Positions 44,611 through 56,618 of a DNA stretch of 64,000 nucleotides are shown piece by piece. The DNA comes from Isoetes taiwanensis (Eukaryota > Streptophyta > Lycopodiopsida > Isoetales > Isoetaceae): positions 1,285,501 through 1,349,500 of the forward strand of contig JAJEKV010000205.1 of the NCBI GenBank assembly GCA_021234155.1, in the 5' to 3' direction. A model generated the notes under the pieces. That model had not been told where the DNA came from, did no database searches, and worked only from the letters and a program-made list of their open reading frames with translations. Numbering within the stretch: the stretch's first letter is position 1; each line of letters opens with the position of its first letter. The position numbers and the translations under genes are program-made.

Positions 44611-46155
44611 ATTTCAATTTTGATTTTAATTTTTCCCTTTCCAAGTTTCAGCATAGCGATTCTGCCCCTTTCAATTTCTGTATGCATCTGCCACAATTAT
44701 GCCAAGGTCGTGCGGCATGGAAGACGGGTTGGGGTGCCACAGTTGTGCTCGGAGACTACTCTGTTCATCGCAATAACCTAATTGGCCAAAGTCCTTGGAG
44801 TTTGTAGCCTCTACTTTTGGTGGCTCGGAATTCTGTCGACTTTCATGACTATGAGATTTTGAGGTGATTATCTTTGTTTCTTAAATTGTTTATGGTCTTC
44901 TGTTCTGAGGTCCATTGCCATCGTGCATGTTTTGATCTAATCAAATGAATGATATTTTAGATTCTCATGTCCATGCACTTCTAATTTTGCAGGCACTAGC
45001 TACTGTCCGTAGCAAGAAGCAGCACCCAGATTTTTTGTAGACAGTTGGAAGGGCTATATAAATGTAAGACATGCATTTGCTTATGGTCATACGTTTATTC
45101 ATGTCCATAATTTCTACAGTTCGTGCAGTGCGCATTGTTAGAATCTAGAAAGGTTTATGGGCTAGAGATTATCAAGCTACTTAGGTGAAGCATAGAATTC
45201 CATTGCTACTGAAGGATATCATTACAGATGAGTGTTTAGTACATAATTTTACTTCATAGCATAGCCATAAGACATCGTATGGTTCTTTGCATCTTTCAAA
45301 TCTGGAATTTAGCCCTTGCATTCTTTGTTTTGATCTATTTTAGCTTGGTTAGGTAGGAGCAATTCTGTAAAATAATTGTATGACGTGAGCTTGCTTTGCA
45401 TTTGAGTACACCTTGGTTGCTAATTTATTTAGATTAAGTGATCTTTATAGTCTTTTTCTACATACTCATACATGATAAAACAAGAAGTGAGCTCGGATCT
45501 GATATGATGTCCTCTGTGCAGCAAGGTCTTCTTCAAGTGTGGCTTCTTCTAAATTGTTGTGCAATTGTATAAACAACTTTTGCTAGAGAGGTGAGTAAGA
45601 TATGCTCCTCATGCATAGTGTCCATGTTTATATATGTTGAGAGTTACATTTGCATTAGCAATATTGACCTTTTGCTTGAACCTGTTTGAGAGTTTTCTTT
45701 GGTAAGGCTCAAGGTGTTTTTATATATTAGAATAAGAAGTCATCTTACTAGAATATTATGATCTGTGTAAAGTTGCAAGCAGCCTGATTGAAACACCTAC
45801 ATCACACTGCTAACCAACTCTCCACTATTCGTGCATCAAAGCATTATCCTTATCATTATTGTGACATTCCTTTTCCAAGTCCTACAGAAAAACGGTTGCA
45901 AGTCCAAGGTGTACTTTGAAGGGCATGAATCCTTTTCATATAAAACTCAATCAAGTATACATATCCAATGCAGCTCAAAACCTGGCACGCACAACTACAT
46001 GCAATCCACTGTGCCTTCTATTGTATTTCCAATCTAAAACATACAAACATTCACGATTTGATGCATATTTGTTTATAGCCTTTGCTTTGCATACTTTATG
46101 TTGCATTTGTATTTAAGTACTTAGAGAAATAATTTTACATTTTCATGTAATCCAG
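44611..46155. other. probable intron or intergenic sequence
   Basis: Two short blocks look splice-flanked (after TTTTGCAG at 44,991 and after CTGTGCAG at 45,521), but every frame has a stop. No family recognised. Confidence 0.35.
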
Positions 46156-48920
46156 TTTGTCAGAAATAATGGAGAGGATATGACTACATGTCTATGCACT
46201 ATGCTTGGTGGAATTGAAAAACCATTGTACATCTTTGAAGCTGGCATCTTTGGGATCAGTGCTCCTATTTTAGTTAACATAAATTCAGGAGTAAGCTGTT
46301 GTGCATTTTGACAACTCAGACATTCAGAGGTGAAATTTCATTTCTGGATGCTGGAGTGGGACCCATATAACACATTTCTGTTATGAAATTATTATGTGCA
46401 GACTGTGATTTTGGAGTGCCTAAAGTACCACATGTGCCTGCAGTTCTACATGTTCATCTTGGTAAAAGAACAACCCACAAGAACAAACAGGAGATGGTGG
46501 ATGTTGGATCTCTGATCATGGATTATGTGAGATATATGATGTGGATTAAGGTACTGCATGATTTAGAATATCAATATTGTAAATTTGGGTTTTTCTGGTT
46601 TGGAGAAAAACCTTTAATGAATTTTTTTTAAGCTAGTTTCTAAAGGTCTTTTGGAGTTTGGGCGCCGGAACAAATTCCCGATTTTCCAAAAATTGAACCC
46701 TTACCGCATGTGCCTTGCAACTGAGATACAGTAGTCTGGGGTCTTTGTCTCTAACGACAACATGCAAGCAAGTTTTATGAATTTTTTCTAATGCAAGCAA
46801 CAATCATGAATCTCTTTTCTAATTTTTTTTTTGTGTTCACCTTCAGTGGATGCTTTTGCTTTATTTGTTGTTGCAAACTGACATTTCAAGCAGCATCTCA
46901 ATATGGAGCTTAGTAGAACATTACGATGCCAACTTAGAAGACAGAAAAAATGGTCTCTCTTTTGAATATCTGGTCTGTTCAGATAACCAGGGCTTCAATA
47001 AAAGTTTTGCGACATTGAATCAGCACAGTCTGAACCTTGGCGTTTGGCAAATTGCTAAGAGCATGACCGCAACTCACATTTTTCACCCGTGCATATCAGT
47101 CCAATGGGTTCTTCAGCGGTTTAGCTCTGTAAGTAGAACATGTTCATCATGATTTGTTAACATGTATGTACCAGAAGTCCACACTGGAGCACTGCCTTAA
47201 CTGTGTAGTTTGAAATTTGATTGCATGTGGCTTGAGCTATGTATGAGAAGGCATAAAGTAGGTTGATTCATCAATTATATGCTTTAGTCTATGAAGGGAC
47301 TCAGAATTGATGGAGACTTGATACCAAATGGCTTATCCAAAGATACATTTTTCCCTTTTTAACTGTTTCTTGGACTTGAGATGTGATGTAGTCTATGAAT
47401 ATGCATGTTTTAACATGATGTACAGTTCGAACGCTCTTCTGAAGAGGGCCACATGCTTCAAGTTAACTTGACATGTCTTTGGGAAAGGGCCTTGGCCATA
47501 ACAGTGAAGCCCTGAACTAAGCATAATGCTCAGGAGTGCAGTAACATTTTTTCTGGTTTCTACTGGTATATACAGAATAATTTCTTAAAATTGCTTTGCG
47601 TAATATTTTTCTCAAGGGCTCACTGTTTATTTCTAATCATAATGAGATGGTGATGGATGGGGTTTGGTAAAGTAGGAAGGCTGCCAATTAGTTGATTGAA
47701 ATAGAAATAGAAGCCTATTCCCACTCAATTGTTGGAAGCGTGAGCAGTCACCAAATCAGTTGCATCTTGAGTCGTATGAATTAGAATCTTTGTATCTGTT
47801 CTGTCTGAGAATACATATATTGTTAAAGGTTGCTTCACAGATATGTGCGGCAAGGTACAGTTTGATAGGTTTTGTAGCAAGGGTACCCCCCCTTTGGAAT
47901 AAAGTAGTCTACACTTGCCATAAGCCTCCATAATGTGGCAACATACTGAGGGGAATGTATATTATGTGGGATTAGTACAAAACTCAATATCTTAATTAAG
48001 GTCATGACATGTAAGCAGGCGGAATGGAGGCGTCCATGACTCAGCTCTAGCAATAGAGCAGGCTACTTGGTATCTGGGCTTCAGCTAATGGACGTTCTGT
48101 ATCCTACCATCTCTACTACACATTGATAGCCACGTGTATCTTAGTATCTTAGCCACGTGGAAGTTTGTATCTTAGTCAAAGTCATACCTAAGCAGGAGGA
48201 ATGGATGCATGCATGATTTAGCTTTAGCAATAGAGAAAGCTATTTAGTATCTGGTTTTCTGCTAATGGACATTCTGTGAATTTTTTCTACATGGTAATTT
48301 CCAGAAACGTTTCGGATCATGCAATCTCTACTACAAATTGTAAGGGATAATTATATCCTGAAGTTTTTAATTTGCCCTGAGTTTTGCATCTATCTATGGT
48401 GAGATACATTGGTCAATTCGCATTTTGCATCCGCCACAACCATTAGAAATGTACCAACATGCTGAGGCAAATGTACGTTAAAGTGATTATCTACTCCATG
48501 ACATCAGCATAAGACTCTGTATCAAGACTCCATATCTTATTTAAGATCTTATAGCTAGGTTGGAGGAATGGATGCATACATGATTCAGCTCTAGCAATAG
48601 AGCCAATTACTTGGTTTATGGGCTTCAACTAGAGGACATTCTGTATATTTCTTCTAGATGGTAATTTCCATAAAGTTCCAGGTCTTTGCAGTTGAATATT
48701 TCGATTACATCTTTGGAATAATGAAAGATATAAAGATAAGACTTCATTTGTTTCTTTTCATTTACAGCAGGTTATACCTTATGCTTGAGCCACTTTGCCA
48801 AGGGCCTTGATTTTATTCAGCGTTATTAGTTTAAAAGTTTATAAGTTTCTACAGGTGCTTTCTCATTCTGGCAACCTCTCTTCAGCTCAATCTACTGGAG
48901 TTCAGAAACTTCCAATCAAG
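46156..48920 (+). CDS. candidate multi-exon gene, unidentified
   Basis: Three exons, all phase 0 at both ends, can be joined. 46,156-46,290 (45 codons, FVRNNGEDMTTC, GGIEKPLYIFEAGIFG; donor GTAAGC). 46,847-47,128 (94 codons, SLVEHYDANLEDRKNG, TATHIFHPCISVQWVLQRF; acceptor TTCACCTTCAG, donor GTAAGT). 48,855-48,920 (22 codons, VLSHSGNLSSAQSTGVQKLP; acceptor CTACAG, donor GTAAGA). A possible alternative exon at 46,402-46,550 is open only in another phase. No start, stop or known domain was identified. Good splice sites and 161 open codons favour a real gene or a young relic. Confidence 0.42.
46583..46715. repeat. dispersed repeat family R6, copy 2
   Basis: Partner of 44,478-44,610; lies in the proposed intron before the 94-codon exon. 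Confidence 0.65.
47930..48690. repeat. three diverged tandem repeats
   Basis: A unit of 250-340 bp with GCAGG.GGAATGGA, CAGCTCTAGCAATAGAG and TGGACATTCTGT occurs three times, near 48,017, 48,195 and 48,560. Units two and three also share ATGGTAATTTCC. It fills most of the intron between the last two candidate exons. Confidence 0.8.
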
Positions 48921-50635
48921 GTAAGAGGGTTTTGCATTAATCTATAATCTCCCTTAATTGTTATTATCTCTGCATATAGATTCAAGTCGATTCATTTCTT
49001 TATTATCTACCTAACAAAGGATTTGTATATTGTTGTTAGGCATAGCAATTCATTTAGGCATCCCAAACCCTTCAAGCCTGCAGCATTCTTTCTTCTAAAA
49101 AATAAAGCATGCAGAGTGTATCCTAATAGCTTCAACACCACCAACACTTTTTAAAAACTGAACTCTTAAAGCATCTTATGATCTGGTCATTGCACTTGCG
49201 AATTCCTTGTGGCGCTGTCTAATTATGAAATGATGGATTTTATCCATCTTGGAACAAATGCACCAATGAACCTTTTTCTGCCCACCAATGACTTGAATGC
49301 CATTGTTTATCAACAAATATGAAGCAAGAGACAACTACGCATGATACAAGTAAATGCACACTTAAGTGCTTAGATTTTCTGATCTGGTTGGGACATAGAA
49401 CCTATCAAGCTCAAATTAAAACCTCAAGTTAAAATACTCTAGAAAATGGCTCATATGATCCTTCTACAAGCTTGCATATGACAATAAGCAATATTCATAT
49501 GACATGCATCGCATAGTCAGTTCACAGGATATCCTTAGCGTGATCAATTAGTACATGCTCTGAAATATGGTGGTTGCTTTAAAATGCATGAAGCTAGAAT
49601 AAACTAGGCATTTGTACGTCATGAGGCACAACGTTTGAATTTCGGGTATCGTAACCAATGTATATCCTTTGCACTTTTAGACAGAATGTCAATTGCTAAT
49701 GCATTGAAACATTTCGTGGACATTTTTGTCAGTTGCTAATGCATTGAAAAATTTCATGGACATTTTTGGTCGTTTCTGTGGGATAAAAGGCTGATGCCAG
49801 TGTGTACATAACATTTCAAAATTTCAAGGACATTTTTTATTCTTCTTGTGGGATAAAAGACTAACATTTCAAAATTTCAAGGACATTTTTTATTCTTCTT
49901 GTGGGATAAAAGACTGATGCCAGTTGTGTATATAATTGGGTGAGTTCAATTACATTTTTCTTATAACGTCTTTAAAAATGTCAATGTAAATTATTTGACT
50001 TTCCTAAAAGCATTAGAAACAAAAACCGACCATGTCCCTCAATCCCTCCAACCTACAATGCAATTTTCAAATTTGTAAGGCAATGACATGCTAATAAACA
50101 CATAGTTTCAAATAAAGCATTAAATTCGTGCCAATAAATTTTAATATGCCATCGAGGTGATGGCAAATCTCAGATCATTTAGCTTCGCATTCTTATATTT
50201 GTAGTTGAAAAAGTATTTGTAGAGCCCTTTGATTTCCTTGGATTGAGTATGCCTACTAAACTTTGTTTCAATAAGCATGCTAGGTGCATGAATTTGATGG
50301 TGGAAAATCTATATTCCAGTTTACTTCTCACCTTGAAATATTTTTTATAACGTCACTGAATAAATTGGTTTCTACTCAAAACATTATGTGAAATTTCAAT
50401 GCTCCGGTTTACTTCTCACCTTAAATACATACTCAATGGTCGAAGAAATTGGTCTTTGCTCTACAAATAAAAATTACACAACATTTTAGGCCAACATGTT
50501 TGGCGTACACAAATTCTTACGATTGATATTGTTAACATCTATGTTCTGCAACCCTACCCCACTACATAGACGATGTTGTGTCAATGTTGTGCTCCACTGC
50601 TCCTACAATCTTCAAATGCAAAAATTCGTGCTCCA
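48921..50635. other. AT-rich stretch with short tandem duplications
   Basis: A 40-bp unit is repeated at 49,688 and 49,728 (GCTAATGCATTGAAA...GGACATTTTT). A 53-bp unit is repeated exactly at 49,810 and 49,863 (AACATTTCAAAATTTCAAGG...). No gene was found. Confidence 0.75.
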
Positions 50636-50915
50636 AATTATATTAAAAGCTCTTGACTAATATCATCAATTGTATCTAAGATACTAGAAGCAGGTATTTC
50701 ACGCTGATCAAGTATTGAAATCAATCCAAATTTTGATTTAAAAAAAGACCCACTGAAGTATTCGATCTATAGTTATGCTTATTTCAAAATATATTAATAA
50801 GCTTATTTTAAAATACATCATGGAAGCTACAGACTTTAACTTATTTCAAATGAAATCATAGAAGCAACAGGAACTTAAGAAGACATGAAGGATGTAGGTT
50901 AGACATAGGAATATC
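50636..50915. repeat. dispersed repeat family R2, copy 2
   Basis: Partner of 7727-7975, about 90 percent identical by eye. Confidence 0.8.
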
Positions 50916-51251
50916 TTCTATCATTTGCATCTATAGGATGTTGCGAAGTGCTTTGTGGAGCAAGATTGGTAGGTACATCTTGGTTGTTCCTATCCTTCTG
51001 ATTAAATTTGAAATGGATTCTTCTCTTATTTTCGCGTGCAGGCTTGAGAAGCAATGATGCTTCTCTTGATGCAGTTTTGTAGATTGATTTTATTACCTTC
51101 TCTCACTGTTTCTCTTTTGTTCTTCATATCCTTTTCAAATGCCACAAGGTTTTTCTTTTCAAGCTTGTGGTTTTACTAGAATGTTCATTTTCAGCATTAG
51201 GAATTTGTTATCTGGTACTTAGTAGTTGAAAAAAACGTAAAACTTCTGATC

Positions 51252-51440
51252 TTATGGAAGGCGGACCCATGGAAAACCACATGGCTCAGTAATACCATGG
51301 ATTCTGCCTTCGTGGAGTAGGGCAAAGTCATCTACGGTGGGAGTCGTCCAAGGTGGAGGATTAAATTGTAAAGTTTCAGGAATGTCACACGAAGACAAAT
51401 AACAAAAAGATATGTTTCTGCAACTTCGATTGCTTGATAA
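51252..51440 (-). CDS. candidate terminal exon, unidentified
   Basis: After the acceptor TTCTCTCCATTGCAG the minus strand is open for about 62 codons (DRPGLSSNRSCRNISF, FNPPPWTTPTVDDFALLHEG, TEPCGFPWVRLP) and stops with TAA. It reads like a C-terminal exon. No family is recognised and no upstream exon was linked. Confidence 0.35.
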   Translation of the reverse strand, partial: LSSNRSCRNISFCYLSSCDIPETLQFNPPPWTTPTVDDFALLHEGRIHGITEPCGFPWVRLP

Positions 51441-51689
51441 ACCAGGCCTGTCCTGCAATGGAGAGAACAGAGAGAAAGAAAGATTTTTATAAATTTTTCA
51501 ATTTTTTTCAGTCGTAGATGCGTAAATTAGCATATCCAATGGCCAAGAATAATTTTAGCCTACATGGACAATCACGTGTACAGTCTAGAATTAAAGAAAA
51601 TGTTGTAGGGGTTGTTAGGCAAGCCTGCTAAAAAATCCCATGATTGAATGGATAATGCTATATTTAACAGAAAAGGGGGAGACATCGAG

Positions 51690-52262
51690 TAAATCAGGGG
51701 CGCCCAATTCATCTCAGCATCCCGTCAAGCCTCCTTAGAATTCTGAAGGGCAATTTTGATGGCTTCGCATTCATCGTTGGCAGATTGCTCCAGATGCCTG
51801 TCCAACACCTCCTCATATGCCCCAGCTCAGACTGGACTATAAGCGCGCTCCTACTTACTCACAGATGCTTACGGAGGATCTGGCAAGCATCTCATAATGC
51901 TCAATGCTGGAGCAGCAGGCAGGCAGGCTCATTGACGTCCACGGGGCTGCTGCAAAGAGGTATTTTGGGAGAAGTCGCCTCAGCTACAGACCTTTCCGGG
52001 TAACTAGTGGTTCGATGCCGAGTGCAAAGCACGCAAACGCTGGCTCCGCCAAGTCACAGACCCTGCTCTACGCTCGGGTGCAGTGAAGCAATACCGCACT
52101 TTCCTTAAGGCTAGAAAGGCCAGGTACATTGCGGCCCGTCAACAGAAAATGTTCTTCCTCCTGGAATGTCATCCCAGAACACTGTTGCAAATTAAACGGA
52201 AGTGTTGCAGCACTCCCGTTTCAAAGATTCCTTTAGAAAAAGCACGTCACTTCAAAAATTAG
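51690..52262 (+). mobile_element. LINE fragment, endonuclease-RT linker region
   Basis: The plus strand reads MPQLRLDYKRAPTYSQMLTE, LEQQAGRLIDVHGAAAKRYF and, after frame changes, FDAECKARKRWLRQV, QYRTFLKARKARYIAARQQK and VSKIPLEKARHF. These fit the region between endonuclease and reverse transcriptase in plant and animal LINEs (a WFD.EC...R block followed by a basic helix). The RT itself is absent. The piece probably belongs to the same broad family as the two minus-strand relics. Confidence 0.6.
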
Positions 52263-52269
52263 GCTTTTT

Positions 52270-52270
<1 letters not shown>

Positions 52271-52300
<30 letters not shown>
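52271..52300. repeat. (AAG)n microsatellite
   Basis: Ten uninterrupted AAG triplets, just after the LINE fragment. Confidence 0.95.
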
Positions 52301-52647
52301 AGATTTTAACGTCACGCCACAAGGCAGCGTCCTATCGGACATGTGACACTGTACAACACACCCAGATGGGTCCAGAAGAGAGGTTTAAAGTTTCAGGAGT
52401 ATCAATTTTTTTTTTGGGCCTATTTTTGGGGTATTCTTTGGACACGACTTTGGTTTTTTGGAGTTAAGCACGTGAAAATAGCAGAATTGAGACATGAGCA
52501 CGTAATTTTATAGAGGTGGATGTACAAAAAACACAAATTTAGTAAACATAATAATAATAATTTCATTACTGTTTTTGTGTTATATCAATAATGGCCAATA
52601 ATGGCAATAAATAATAGATGTCAATCAGTAGCCACAACAAAAATCCG

Positions 52648-52907
52648 TCAGAGATCTAAATTAAAGTCTTCTTCATTCTTCTTGCTGCTCTCAGCTTGAT
52701 CAGTCTCTATCGTTTCACCTTTCTCTGGTGACTTAGGCTTTTCTGTGTTGGTGGCTGCTTCAGGTATTGTAGCTAGAGCAACTTCTTTCAGCTCTGCAAA
52801 TGTAGCTTCGTCTTCCAAAGAGCTGTATATCCGAAGATGTCATCTTAGCAAAATCAGAATTAGACTTTGCCCCCAACTCTTGATTCTCGTCTGGTAGAGT
52901 TGGTAAG
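52648..52907 (-). pseudogene. C-terminal exon of an unidentified acidic protein, cut by the chromovirus LTR
   Basis: The minus strand reads DLPTLPDENQELGAKSNSD, then after a 1-base frame change LEDEATFAELKEVALAT and a Lys/Glu-rich tail ending EEDFNLDL and TGA at 52,648. Low-complexity acidic tails of this type are common in nuclear proteins, but the family is unknown. The open reading stops exactly at the LTR border (52,908), so the retrotransposon split the gene. The other half would lie beyond the right edge of the window. Confidence 0.5.
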
Positions 52908-54583
52908 TCTGACGTTCCAGCACAGTATACGGTCCCAGGACGTATACTGTACTGCCCCGTCACGCGTACACGCCATCCCGACTGACGTGTACGCCGACAT
53001 ATAGCCAAGTGGGTAGCCCTAGGGGGCAACTTGCTAGAAATGTGCATTGGCATTAATGTGCACATTTACTAATGTACACATTAATGTGGGCACACATTTC
53101 CATATGGACACCTTATGCCAAGTGGGCCATACCCATAGGTGCAATTAATGTGCACATTTTCCAATGTGCACCTTCATTAATGTGCACACATTTCCATGTG
53201 GGCACATTTTGCCACCTAGCCATTAATGGCAAGTGGGCCCATTCCCAATTATCCCACATGCCAAAAGGGGATAATTGGAAACCCTAACCAACCCCCATGT
53301 CTATTTAGGAGGGGAAACCCTAACTTGCCCAATTTCGTTTCTAGGGCTTTAGAACTCTGTTTTGGCTGCCTCAAGAGCCAAAACCGCATCCCAGACTCTG
53401 CCTGAGTGAACTATACCCTTAGTTTCCCTTGATTCGAGCGTTTCAGCAGGATGGTCGAGCTCAGGTCAGGAGGAGTCCCTCAAGGATCAGGTATTTAGGC
53501 AATTTAATAGCTTAAACCCTCTTTTAGTCATAAAATCAGTAGGTTTAGCCTATTCAATTGCTCATAGCAGCCTTCTAGATCTCTAGATACCAGACTCTAA
53601 CTAAAGAACCTAACTCTATGATATAGATTAGATCTTGTTCTTTAGTTCTCTTCTGATGTATGTGGATGAGGTTTCTCTATGAACTCCTTGTATTGGGAAG
53701 GGGGGTAGAGACCTAAAGCTTGGTAGTGGATGCTCCTAGATTAGCCTCTCTAGCACCATATAGATTCGGCCTGTGTACAAGAGCCACACCGGGTTGTGGG
53801 TGAAGGGGCTAGACTGGCTCATAAGGAGGTTCGTGTCCACGACTCTTGAACGATCCGTGCGGGTGTAAAGTCTACCGGGGATCATTGAGACTAGGTCTAA
53901 TGGCTTGCCACTGAGTGTGGGCAGGGCATGGGCTCGACACCCGTGAAGTGGGGTTCACTTTCCATTGGGTTCAAGTCGAATAAGAGCAGTGGCTCTCTAG
54001 TCTCCTTGAGTCAGCATGTAGATCTCTGGAGGGAGTGATCCCTGCCTGCCCCATCGGACCTGGGGAGATGTAACCCAGGAATAGCCCTTTTGGCTATGCA
54101 TCCGGCGGGCTACAGTCCAGTCCCAACACTTTTCAACCTACTCGCAAAGTGTGCGGGAGGGGCGGATGGAGTGGACTACCCATTGCCAAGTTCTTATGCC
54201 GCCCAAATCCATTGTCATGAATTAAATGCGCAATGAACTCGGAGACCCAAGCTTGTCCGGTCCATCCCCGTATTATGCGAGCCTTGGGTAGGATTCCCTA
54301 AATGCATTGTCTTGATCATTGTCTATGCAGATGTGATGTACCACCCGTAGGGGGTGGATATATGTGTTGCTCTTATATGCGACATGTATATTTACGCTTC
54401 CGCAGACTAGGTAGGCCTGATGGAGACGGGGTGAAATGACCCCCTTCACTCTTCCCACTTTGGAACCCGATTCACGGTTGCGGTGTTATGTGGAGGGCCC
54501 TGTGACGGCATGGAGCTGGTATAGGGGAGAACTCTGTTTGTATACGATTGGGTGCACCGATATCACAGTAGGGGTCCTGATGG
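52908..54583 (+). repeat. 5' LTR of chromovirus copy 2 (about 1.68 kb)
   Basis: Begins TCTGACGTTCCAG, equivalent to TGTGACGTTCCAG in copy 1, and ends where GTGCACCGATAT...CCTGATG aligns with the CGTCACA end of copy 1. It is immediately followed by the primer-binding site. The U3 part contains its own repeat array (53,051-53,215) that copy 1 lacks. Confidence 0.85.
53051..53215. repeat. U3 subrepeat array in the LTR
   Basis: Four variants of ATTAATGTGCACATTT or ATTAATGTGGGCACACATTT, two followed by CCATRTGG, lie within 165 bp. The GTGCAC core is palindromic. Such arrays often act as transcription-factor sites in LTRs; function here is inferred. Confidence 0.7.
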
Positions 54584-54597
54584 TGGTATCGAGCAAT
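54584..54597 (+). other. primer-binding site of chromovirus copy 2
   Basis: TGGTATCGAGCAATG matches TGGTATCAGAGCAATG (initiator Met tRNA) with one base missing. Its place right after the LTR end shows that this LTR is a 5' LTR. Confidence 0.8.
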
Positions 54598-54783
54598 GTT
54601 CTTGGTGACCAAGAGCAAAGCACGACCATGTTCCCGATAGTACTAACTTAGTAGGATCCTTAAACTCGAAAAATGGGAAATTTTTTCTCATTTTGTAGTA
54701 TTACTAAGCTAGTAAATGTTAAAATATATGAAAACATAAAAAAGGAGTAAGAATTGGTGAGCCAACCTTCAAAAAATGGGGTG

Positions 54784-54851
54784 GTCTCACGCGTCACGCG
54801 CCAGACGATTTTGAGATTCTCAAAATGGGGCCGGGCAATAATGTGTGAGAC
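54784..54851. promoter_or_regulatory. inverted-repeat element P1
   Basis: Starts GTCTCACGCGTC, ends ATGTGTGAGAC, and has the inner palindrome ATTTTGAGATTCTCAAAAT. First of four related copies. Confidence 0.75.
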
Positions 54852-54990
54852 ATTAAATTTTGAACCCATCAAAAAGTTATGAATTACAATAAAATAGCTT
54901 GATAATTCTAAATTAGAGGCGAAGAAAACAAAAGTAGAATTAGCAAGTTACATAACTAAAAGTAGCAAATTTGATAGTGGACCCCACCAT

Positions 54991-55060
54991 GTCTCTCACG
55001 TCGGCGCCGGGGAGGAGAAAATGAGATTCTCAAAATCGATGGGACAGCAACGTGTGAGAC
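54991..55060. promoter_or_regulatory. inverted-repeat element P2
   Basis: GTCTCTCACGTCGGCGCCGG to CAACGTGTGAGAC, with GAGATTCTCAAAAT inside. It lies 87 bp before the TATA box of cassette A and 207 bp (start to start) after P1. Confidence 0.75.
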
Positions 55061-55139
55061 CTTGCTTAGATTAAGGTGTTTTAGGTGCTTTAGATAACCC
55101 AAAAAGGTAGTTTCAAGTTTGACCTAAAAAAAAAAAAAA

Positions 55140-56545
55140 TTAGCCCTATAAATAGACCTCGACCCCCATTTCGCGTGCCACTAGAAAATTAGCTCTCCTT
55201 GCCAAGGCGATCTTTTGGCCGTAACTCCGATCGTGAACCGTCGAACATGGCGGGCGAAACAAACTGCTAGAAAGCCTCGCCGAAGCACATCCTCCGGCGC
55301 CGGTGACGATGTCCGATTCAAAGGGCGCCAGCGAGCGCCTTCTCAATCCGCGGGGAATCTTCATCAAAGCGAGGGGACGATTTCGGACCGGAGCAAATCA
55401 GGCCGGAGATCATAGGGGAGGCGCCCGGACATCATGCGGCAAATCCTTGAAGAGGGCCGAGGAGGCTGAGAAGAAGTGGAAGAACGGGAGCGAGGGGACA
55501 CCGACCGTCGAACAACAGCCTCGCTTGGGCCCGCCCTGGGCAAGAGGAGGAGGAGAGACAGAAAGAAATTGAGCTTACTCCCCTGGGAGGGAAGCAGACC
55601 TTGCACGCCCATCGCGAAGTATGAAGCAAGCGAGCCACGGGAGCAAGAGGATCTAAGAACCGGAAGATGGCCCAACCATAGCGCCGGGGTCAAGAAGAAG
55701 AGGAAGGCCAAGGCCATCAACGCCAGAAGAGTCGCCAAGGTTGGTAAGCTTGGAAATTTCGCCATCAATGAGCCGCCGTGAAGAGACTCGCTTCGATTTT
55801 ATCTACCTTTACGATGCATTATGTCCCCAACACAGAGGGGGTGCTCTTCGAGAACCCCTACCGCCGCAGAAGGAGGTACCCGGAAAGGTGTGGCGCTTCG
55901 ATGGGCAAAGCAGACCGACAGTCGCTAAGCCTCCTACCATTCCCCGACGTGGGAGCCGAGTCAAAGCCTCGCGACGACGCGGAAGCTTATGTGATAGACC
56001 CGTAAAGGTCTATCGAAGAGGATCAAGGAGCACAACGCTACATGGCGAAGTGGGAGGCCTACAATGCCTATTACCGTGAGCCTGGGTGAGAACAATCGGC
56101 GGACATCAAGAAGCCAAACATTGAAGCCACCACCACCTGTGCCCAAGCCTCCCGAAAGCACGAGGGAAGAAGCGAAGCAAGAAGAAGAAGCTCTGGAGGA
56201 TGTAGGCTCTCAAGGAAACCGCACTTCGTAAGAGTTACTGGGACTCTTGATTCCTCGGAACCGCTCCAACGCTTGGTCCGTGAAGTCATGCAGAGTACAA
56301 CACGGACATGCAGTAACCGGCCCGAGATCTTCAGGCTTATAGGAGGAGGGCGATGAGCGAAAATAGTGCAAAGCATTTTGAAGATTCGATGGCCTTACGA
56401 CAGCCTAAGAGGGTTACCCCTCATGAGGCAGGATATGTATCTTGCGAGGCACATCAAGGAGAAGCGCCCTTGAGACTTTTGTAAAAATAAATGAAATTTT
56501 GTTAATATAAAGAATTTTGTGGATAAATAATGTGTCTAATCTAGC
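55140..56545 (+). other. gene-like cassette A in the chromovirus leader
   Basis: TATAAATAG at 55,147, ATG at 55,247 (MAGETNC then stop), and a body rich in charged residues read in shifting frames (SSGAGDDVRFKGRQRAP, KRAEEAEKKWKNGSEG, KKKRKAKAINARRVAK, PNTEGVLFENPYRRRRRYP). It ends in an AT-rich tail with AATAAA (56,486). Cassette B has the same plan and a related sequence around the TATA box (GCTCTCCTT...AGGCGATCTT in both). No known domain is recognised. It may encode an extra 5' protein of the element or be a nested insertion. Confidence 0.5.
55147..55155 (+). promoter_or_regulatory. TATA box of cassette A
   Basis: TATAAATAG, a textbook plant TATA box, 100 bases before an ATG. Confidence 0.65.
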
Positions 56546-56618
56546 TTAATTAAGTCAAGTTATAGAATTCTAGCTTTTGTTTTGATAAAATTGGAGTTTT
56601 AAGCAAAATTGAGACGAT

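Noticed and set aside
52903-54572. Solo LTR flanked by GTAAG/GTAGG
   Set aside because: A near 5-bp duplication first suggested a solo LTR ending at 54,567. The primer-binding site TGGTATCGAGC just downstream and the alignment with the right end of the other LTR show that it is a 5' LTR ending near 54,583.
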